From contig JAXMBS010000026.1 of the NCBI GenBank assembly GCA_046349775.1, forward strand, positions 7,908 to 71,907: a stretch of DNA of 64,000 bases, read 5' to 3'. Position 1 is the stretch's first letter. Each line of letters begins with the position of its first letter. Positions 59,425-64,000 of the stretch are shown here, in pieces. The notes under the pieces are model-generated. The model was not told the DNA's origin. It made no database searches and worked only from the letters and a program-made list of their open reading frames with translations. The DNA is from JAEUIG01 sp046349775 (GTDB lineage Bacteria > Planctomycetota > Planctomycetia > Planctomycetales > Planctomycetaceae). The position numbers and the translations under genes are program-made.

Positions 59425-61371
59425 TCAACGCAGGTCGCCCCGATCGACGTGATACACGTCGATTGAGTACCCCAGCCGCGCCACCGGTTCCAACTGCCGG
59501 AAGTAGCCAAACTCGTTGATGTCAACCGGCGGATCGCGACCGTCCGGTGTATGGATCAGATGCGGCCGGCCCATCACGAAGTTGACGCTGACGGCATACC
59601 AGCCCGGCGGTAATCGGAACGTGCCGGCCGTCTTCGGGGTGTAGCCCGGCGGCACCGTATACTCGATTCCCACGTCTTGAGGATGCAGTGTGCCGAAATA
59701 GGCCAGCCCGATCGTCGGCAGATTGTGGTCGCGCATGAAATCGCGGACCAGGTTCAGGTCCTGTCCCCAATCGATGTTCGAATCGAGCAGGTGCTCCCGT
59801 CCGCCGACCGGCCCGCCGGCAAACTCATTGAAGTACGCCAGGTGGTGCGGATGAAACCGCAGCGACGCGCCGCAGGCGAGTACCACCAGCACGATCGCCG
59901 GCACCCGCACGAGCCGCGGCCAGCCGGCGATCCATGCGCACGCGCCGGCGCCGTACAGCATCAGCAGCGGCAGCAATGGGAGGATGTAGCGGACGCCGAG
60001 TTGCATCGACGTCGTCGCCGCTGTCCCTAATAGCACGGCTGCCGTGAGACCGATCAGTGCATGGACTCGCCATGGAATTCGCAAGCGACCTGCTGAAGAG
60101 GGATTCGAAACATCGATGTCAGCGTGATGGGAGGGCGACGCTCCTGCGGAGCCGCGATGAATAGCAAGCTTTCCGATTGGTCTGGCTCGACGGGAGCCTC
60201 GCCCTCCCTGTCTTGAAGCTCCGGCCAGCCATGTCGCCAGCAATCCCACAATCGCCAGCAACTGCAGCGGGTGCGGCAGCTTGTACAGCAGCGTCTTCGG
60301 GTAATAGGCCGGAAATCCGGTCACGCTCCACTGGCCGTCGAGGAACACCGGATGCTGTCCTTCCATGATCGCGCGCTGCGCATCCAGTCCTTCGAGATAG
60401 TCGCGTGGAAACGGAACCGGCAGCCAGTTCAGCACACCGAGGGCCTCTTTGATCCCCGCCAGCGCGCGGCTCTGAAACGCATAATCCCCCAAACGTCTTC
60501 CGGTGCCGTGGAACAGATAGACGGCGTTCAAGACGAGCAGACTGATCAGGATCGCCACAGGGAACTGCTGCCAGAGCATCCGGCGCAGGCTGGCCAACTG
60601 CGTCTGCCGCTCAGGTTCGTCCAGGACAGTTTTCGCCTGCCGACGCGCCGCGACCAGCACTCCGCCGCACACCGCTCCCAGCACTGGATACAGCAGGACC
60701 GCGGTGTACTTCGTCGCCTGAGTCAGCCCCAGCACGACTCCGAGCGTAATCGCCATCCCCCAGGTCGGCCGCTCCGTCCACCGCCAGAACAGATACAGCG
60801 ACGCCACGAACCCGAGCATCAGGCCCGCATCGGGAGTGACAATGCTGGCATGCGCCAGGACGTTCGGACATGTCACGTACAGCAGCGCGGCGCCGAGTTG
60901 AGCGGCCGTCCCCCACAGTTCGCGCGCCCACCGCGCCAGCAGCCAGCCCGTTGCGACCGAGAACGCGAGATTGAACACCCGCCCCCAGACGTACCACCTC
61001 TGAAAAACCTCGCGATGCGCCTCAATGAACCGCGACCCAACCGCAGGACCTGTCGCTTCCCCGTCGCCGCGCTGTCCAGCCGCTGCCAAAGGCACTGCGG
61101 CCCACATCCGTGTCAGCGGCGGATTGAGGTTGTCGGCCCCGAACCGCTGCTGCGTGAGGTTGATCAGACCCACCGGCAGGTGCCACAGCTCATCATGCGT
61201 GACCGACTTGCTCTTGGCAGTGTGCACGCCGAGCGCGGCATGCAGCGCCAGCAGTAGCCAGACGGCGAACGTGGCGCGGCGGTTCGGCGAATCAGGCGGC
61301 ATGGCGAGAACGGCAACCGGAGCGAACAGTGTGCAAAGCACAACTGTCGTCTGTTGCGGGCCGCGGCTCAA
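59425..61371 (-). CDS. PMT/ArnT-like glycosyltransferase, polytopic
   Basis: 648 residues, intact. Transfers a sugar from a lipid-phosphate donor to protein or lipid outside the cytoplasm. First loop has the acidic DE of VTHDELWHLPVG, typical of GT-C enzymes; helices include ATFAVWLLLALHAALGV, LGAALLYVTCPNVLAHASIV, AILISLLVLNAVYLFHG, LLAIVGLLATWLAG and VLLGTAATTSMQLGVRYILP. The C-terminal lobe has LLDSNIDWGQDLNLVRDFM and IGLAYFG, present in planctomycete relatives. Between helices lies a repeat-derived insert encoding HRGSAGASPS. Start at MSRGPQQ; MPPDSPN is an alternative. Confidence 0.8.
   Translation of the reverse strand: MSRGPQQTTVVLCTLFAPVAVLAMPPDSPNRRATFAVWLLLALHAALGVHTAKSKSVTHDELWHLPVGLINLTQQRFGADNLNPPLTRMWAAVPLAAAGQRGDGEATGPAVGSRFIEAHREVFQRWYVWGRVFNLAFSVATGWLLARWARELWGTAAQLGAALLYVTCPNVLAHASIVTPDAGLMLGFVASLYLFWRWTERPTWGMAITLGVVLGLTQATKYTAVLLYPVLGAVCGGVLVAARRQAKTVLDEPERQTQLASLRRMLWQQFPVAILISLLVLNAVYLFHGTGRRLGDYAFQSRALAGIKEALGVLNWLPVPFPRDYLEGLDAQRAIMEGQHPVFLDGQWSVTGFPAYYPKTLLYKLPHPLQLLAIVGLLATWLAGASRQGGRGSRRARPIGKLAIHRGSAGASPSHHADIDVSNPSSAGRLRIPWRVHALIGLTAAVLLGTAATTSMQLGVRYILPLLPLLMLYGAGACAWIAGWPRLVRVPAIVLVVLACGASLRFHPHHLAYFNEFAGGPVGGREHLLDSNIDWGQDLNLVRDFMRDHNLPTIGLAYFGTLHPQDVGIEYTVPPGYTPKTAGTFRLPPGWYAVSVNFVMGRPHLIHTPDGRDPPVDINEFGYFRQLEPVARLGYSIDVYHVDRGDLR
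60131..60215. repeat. Palindromic repeat inside the glycosyltransferase (GSAGASPS element)
   Basis: GGGAGGGCGACGCTCCTGCG faces GACGGGAGCCTCGCCCTCCC; the arms are inverse copies. It is translated on the minus strand as SRRARPIGKLAIHRGSAGAS followed by PSHH within a loop between membrane helices. Confidence 0.75.
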
Positions 61372-61376
61372 CCGTC

Positions 61377-61460
61377 CGTTGGAGTTCAGCCTTCAGGCTG
61401 CTTCGATGATTACCAGCGGTGGAACATCATGCCGACAGGCTGAAGCCTGCGCTTCAACTA
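61377..61460. repeat. Palindromic repeat (CAGGCTGAAGCC type)
   Basis: GTTGGAGTTCAGCCTTCAGG faces CAGGCTGAAGCCTGCGCTTC after a spacer. It separates the glycosyltransferase start and the AAA+ ATPase stop. Confidence 0.65.
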
Positions 61461-62999
61461 CATCACCGAGAAATAATTCTCGACCGCGAAGTCGAACGCC
61501 TCGGGAGACATCAGCTTCGGCATCCGCTTGTACGTGGCGTAGTTGCGGACCTGCAGCAAGAGGTCGCGCGGCTGGCAATTACGGAACGGCCGGTTCACCC
61601 CCTTGTAGTGCTTCGCGATCAGATAATCGATCGCCGCGCCGTCGTACTTGATCCCCATCTTCGGCGCCATGATCTCGAACAGCTTGCGGAAGTGTTCTTC
61701 CGACGGATCAGGCACCTGGATCTTGTACGGAATGCGCCGCAGAAACGCGCCGTCCACGATGTCCTTCGGCTCCAGGTTCGTCGAGAAGATGATCAGCTGG
61801 TCGAACGGCACCTGGATCTTTTTGCCGCTGGGCAGGTTCAGGAAGTCGTATCGCTTCTCCAGCGGCACGATCCAGCGGTTGAGCAGGGTATCGACCGGCA
61901 TGGACTGTCGGCCGAAGTCGTCGATGACCAGCGTGCCGCAGTTGCTCTTGAGTTGCAGCGGCGCTTCGCAGATGTGCGTCTGCGGGTTCTGAGTGACTTC
62001 CAGTTCGGACATCGTCAGTTCGCCGCCGGCGACGATCGTCGGCCGCACGATTCGCACCCACCGCTGGTCGACGCCCGACAGATCGAACAGCCCCTCACCC
62101 TGATCCTGGGCGACCTCGACGTGCACGCCGGGGTCGAACAGCCGGATGACGTCGCCGTCGATGCCGAGGGCGCGGGGAATCCAGATGCTCGTCCCGAAGC
62201 AGGCCGTCAGACGCTCGGCGATGCTCGTCTTCCCGTTGCCGGCCTCGCCGAACAGGAACATGCCCCGGCCGGAATTGATCGCCGGCCCGAGCTTTTCCAG
62301 CATGTGTTCGCTGATGAGCAGATCGGAGAACGCACGCTTGAGATCGACCTCCGTCGCTTCCTGCTTCGCGATGCTCTGCGCCTCCATCGCTTCGAGGTAA
62401 TCGCGCAGCGCCACCGGCGCCGCGCCGAAGTACGTGCATTCCTCATTGTAACGCCGGGCGCGCTCACGGCCGAAATCGGTGATGGTGAACACGTAGTCCC
62501 CCATCTCGGCCGAGCCTTTGAAGGCGACCATCCGCTCGTTTTTCCAGTCCTTCAGCAGCGGATCGAGCAGGCTGAACGGCAGCTTGACCTGCGCCGAGAT
62601 TTCGCGACCGGTGGCCGAACCGCGCTGCAGCAGGTATTTCATCACCAGCTTCTCAACGCTCTCTGCATTGAGTCCCGCCTGTGCCAGCGAGTCGGGGATT
62701 CGCGGCCGGAAGGCGGCATCCTCTTCCGTTCCGGAGTCTCCGAGGAGCGTGTTGACCCGGTCGAACAGTTCAGCGAGATGCGCGTGGCTGCGAACGACGT
62801 CTGGCGTCGCGGTGCTGCGCCGCCGCACGACGCCGCCGCGGCCGGAGTTCACGTATTCCATGCCGTCCACGTCGTCGCCGGCCTCGATCGGTTGCTCAGT
62901 ATCCACCGAGTCGTCGGAGCGACCGGCGGTGTCCTGCACGACGCGCCGACGCAACTCACGCACCAATTGGGCGGGATCGACTTTGGGAGAACCGGACAT
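61458..62999 (-). CDS. AAA+ ATPase with N-terminal winged-helix-like domain
   Basis: 513 residues, intact. The N-terminal 100 residues are acidic and loose; 110-175 has a winged-helix pattern (VEKLVMKYLLQRGSATGREI, QVKLPFSLLDPLLKDW, YVFTITDFGRERA). AAA+ part: Walker A GEAGNGKTS (251-259), Walker B TLVIDDFGR (356-364), sensor-like FSTNLEPKDI and an arginine in LRRIPYKIQV, C-terminal RPFRNCQPRDLLLQV. Unlike MoxR, the winged helix precedes the ATPase. Targets unknown. Confidence 0.75.
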   Translation of the reverse strand: MSGSPKVDPAQLVRELRRRVVQDTAGRSDDSVDTEQPIEAGDDVDGMEYVNSGRGGVVRRRSTATPDVVRSHAHLAELFDRVNTLLGDSGTEEDAAFRPRIPDSLAQAGLNAESVEKLVMKYLLQRGSATGREISAQVKLPFSLLDPLLKDWKNERMVAFKGSAEMGDYVFTITDFGRERARRYNEECTYFGAAPVALRDYLEAMEAQSIAKQEATEVDLKRAFSDLLISEHMLEKLGPAINSGRGMFLFGEAGNGKTSIAERLTACFGTSIWIPRALGIDGDVIRLFDPGVHVEVAQDQGEGLFDLSGVDQRWVRIVRPTIVAGGELTMSELEVTQNPQTHICEAPLQLKSNCGTLVIDDFGRQSMPVDTLLNRWIVPLEKRYDFLNLPSGKKIQVPFDQLIIFSTNLEPKDIVDGAFLRRIPYKIQVPDPSEEHFRKLFEIMAPKMGIKYDGAAIDYLIAKHYKGVNRPFRNCQPRDLLLQVRNYATYKRMPKLMSPEAFDFAVENYFSVM

Positions 63000-63381
63000 T
63001 CGACGGCCTTGCAGCGGTGACAGCGGTGCCTCAACGCCCCGACGACGGTAGCGGCGGCGGAGCAGGAGATTTCGACGGTTAGAGCAACGCTAGGTCACGC
63101 GTGGCACCCGGTCAAATGGCGCACGTCGCCGGCTGGAGCCTTATAACCCGCGCGACCGGCACGCTCGATCCAGATGGAAGCTCGGCGCTGAGGCGGGCCT
63201 GCCGACGAGCCGCGCCCGTCAGGAAGCGATTGGACGCCGCTCCGCTCCCTGACGGTCGCGGCTAATCATTTGAGTCGGAATCGATCCAACCGAGGCTCCC
63301 GCCGAGCCGCTCGTGCGCGCTCGCCTGCGATTCACCGCACGTCAGCCGAACGGGAAAAGCCCCATTCGTCTCCACAACGCC
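63000..63381. other. Intergenic region with palindromic element
   Basis: 382 bases between the AAA+ start and the lipoyl-like stop. It holds the palindrome at 63198-63261 and otherwise nothing gene-like. Confidence 0.5.
63198..63261. repeat. Palindromic repeat, CTCCCTGACGGTCGCGGCT family
   Basis: AGCCGCGCCCGTCAGGAAGC faces CGCTCCCTGACGGTCGCGGC after a 15-base spacer. Same family as at 15441-15503. Confidence 0.75.
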
Positions 63382-63645
63382 TCAGTCCACGTCAATCCAG
63401 CCGAGGACGTCGCCGATCTGCACCGGCGCGCGGTCGCGCACGACCCGGCTGCTGAGCACACCCTCCTCGGGGGCGGCCAGATGGAAAATCACGCCGGAGA
63501 CCAGCAGTTCGGCGATCCGGTCGCCGGCCTGCACGGACGTCCCCGCATCGACCAGCCACTGGACAAGCTGCATCGGGCTGGTCCGTGCATCCAGTTCCGG
63601 AACAATCACCGGCACGCGGCGCGGATCACGCGGGCTGGAGGACAC
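63382..63645 (-). CDS. Lipoyl/biotinyl-domain-like protein without the modified Lys
   Basis: 87 residues from the GTG that overlaps the lipA stop. The fold order is that of E2 lipoyl domains: VPELDARTSPMQLVQWLVDA (first strands), GTSVQAGDRIAELLVSG, LAAPEEGVLSSRVVRDRAPV, QIGDVLGWIDV. Where a lipoyl domain has xETDKA at the turn, this protein reads ELLVSGVIFHLAAP without Lys. It therefore cannot be lipoylated in the normal way, yet is coupled to lipA (20-base overlap), suggesting a role beside lipoate chemistry. Confidence 0.6.
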   Translation of the reverse strand: MSSSPRDPRRVPVIVPELDARTSPMQLVQWLVDAGTSVQAGDRIAELLVSGVIFHLAAPEEGVLSSRVVRDRAPVQIGDVLGWIDVD

Positions 63646-64000
63646 TGGCCATCTCTCCCGCATGGTAGCTCGAGCGCACAAACGGTCCGCTCGCGACCAG
63701 CGTGAAACCCAGGTTGCGGCACAGCCGGCCGATCTCGTCGAACTCCTCCGGCGGCACGTAACGCTCGACCGGCAACTGCTGCGGCGACGGTTGCAGGTAC
63801 TGGCCGATCGTCAGCATTTCCACCCCGACGCCGCGCAAATCGGCGGCCACCTCCAGGACCTCATCGAGCGTCTCGCCCAGGCCGAGCATCAGTCCGCTCT
63901 TCGTCGGAATCTCCGGCGCCTCGTCCTTCACCTGCCGGAGCAGATCGAGCGTCCGCTGGTACTCCGCATTGCGCCGCACGCGCTCGTAGAGCCGCGGCAC
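63626..64000 (-). CDS. lipA: Lipoyl synthase, C-terminal part (cut by window end)
   Basis: 124 residues of the C-terminal region of the radical SAM enzyme that inserts two sulfurs into octanoyl groups. Conserved blocks: EIPTKSGLMLGLGETLDEVL, GVEMLTIGQYLQPSPQQLPV, RYVPPEEFDEIGRLCRNLGF and the end VASGPFVRSSYHAGEM with the conserved SSYHA. The CxxxCxxC radical SAM motif lies beyond the window. Its last 20 bases overlap the lipoyl-like gene. Confidence 0.93.
   Translation of the reverse strand: MPRLYERVRRNAEYQRTLDLLRQVKDEAPEIPTKSGLMLGLGETLDEVLEVAADLRGVGVEMLTIGQYLQPSPQQLPVERYVPPEEFDEIGRLCRNLGFTLVASGPFVRSSYHAGEMASVLQPA

Overview
The window reads as GC-rich chromosomal DNA of a planctomycete (phylum inferred). 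The evidence is a Ser/Thr kinase with C-terminal WD40 repeats, PEP-CTERM proteins, ECF sigma factors, an FHA protein with a P/G/Y-rich tail, a TIGR03009-like secreted protein, a double UvrA, and intragenic repeats encoding GSAGASPS. Nothing visible suggests a phage or a plasmid. Many housekeeping genes (valS, uvrA, uvrC, pabB and others) are split by single-base frameshifts although all their conserved motifs survive in neighbouring frames. I read this mainly as indel error in the assembly and give whole-gene coordinates.

Layout: valS without its 5' end (1-3160); thioredoxin-fold protein and sulfotransferase (3437-5264); cox3-like (5354-5974, minus); FHA protein, small conserved protein, ECF sigma factor with anti-sigma partner, and a charged protein with a terminator (6403-9723); secreted zincin (9767-11146, minus); a tandem uvrA locus over 7 kb long (11348-18559, minus); LURP/scramblase-like protein (18829-19419); a minus-strand cluster of four secreted or anchored proteins (19568-23953); degenerate receiver protein (24724-25407); kinase-WD40 gene with an in-frame TGA and an ECF sigma factor (25475-29446, minus); PEP-CTERM cluster (30121-31999); methyltransferase (31990-33170, minus); coiled-coil protein plus Tsr3/DTW-like protein (33440-34070); parvulin-type PPIase (34335-35463); LamG protein, MOSC protein and HEAT-like protein (35590-39088, minus); hypothetical genes and a Tat-exported beta-helix protein (39273-41683); serine acetyltransferase (41762-42697, minus); CPBP protease (43142-43939); vapBC and uvrC (43972-45947, minus); ferredoxin-like protein (46175-46555, minus); TPR plus ExbB pair (46750-50877, minus); sugar epimerase, Trm112-like protein, small membrane protein, exported methyltransferase, pabB and moxR (51016-56076); rpsB-tsf (56198-57949, minus); small membrane protein, SDR, glycosyltransferase and AAA+ ATPase (58143-62999, minus); lipoyl-domain-like protein and lipA, cut by the window end (63382-64000, minus).

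The most unusual feature is a dispersed population of degenerate tandem heptamers (types such as GGTTTAT, GGGCTGA, GGATTCA, AGGTCAG, CATTGAC). They usually form two facing arms of a long imperfect hairpin between genes. They also occur inside coding sequence: four sites in uvrA, one in valS, and at the 3' ends of several genes, where they supply the C-terminal residues. They resemble the short tandemly repeated repetitive (STRR) heptamers known from filamentous cyanobacteria. Their in-frame presence in essential genes parallels the palindromic elements of Rickettsia. Three further palindrome families lie between genes, in the linker between the two UvrA modules, and inside the glycosyltransferase gene.
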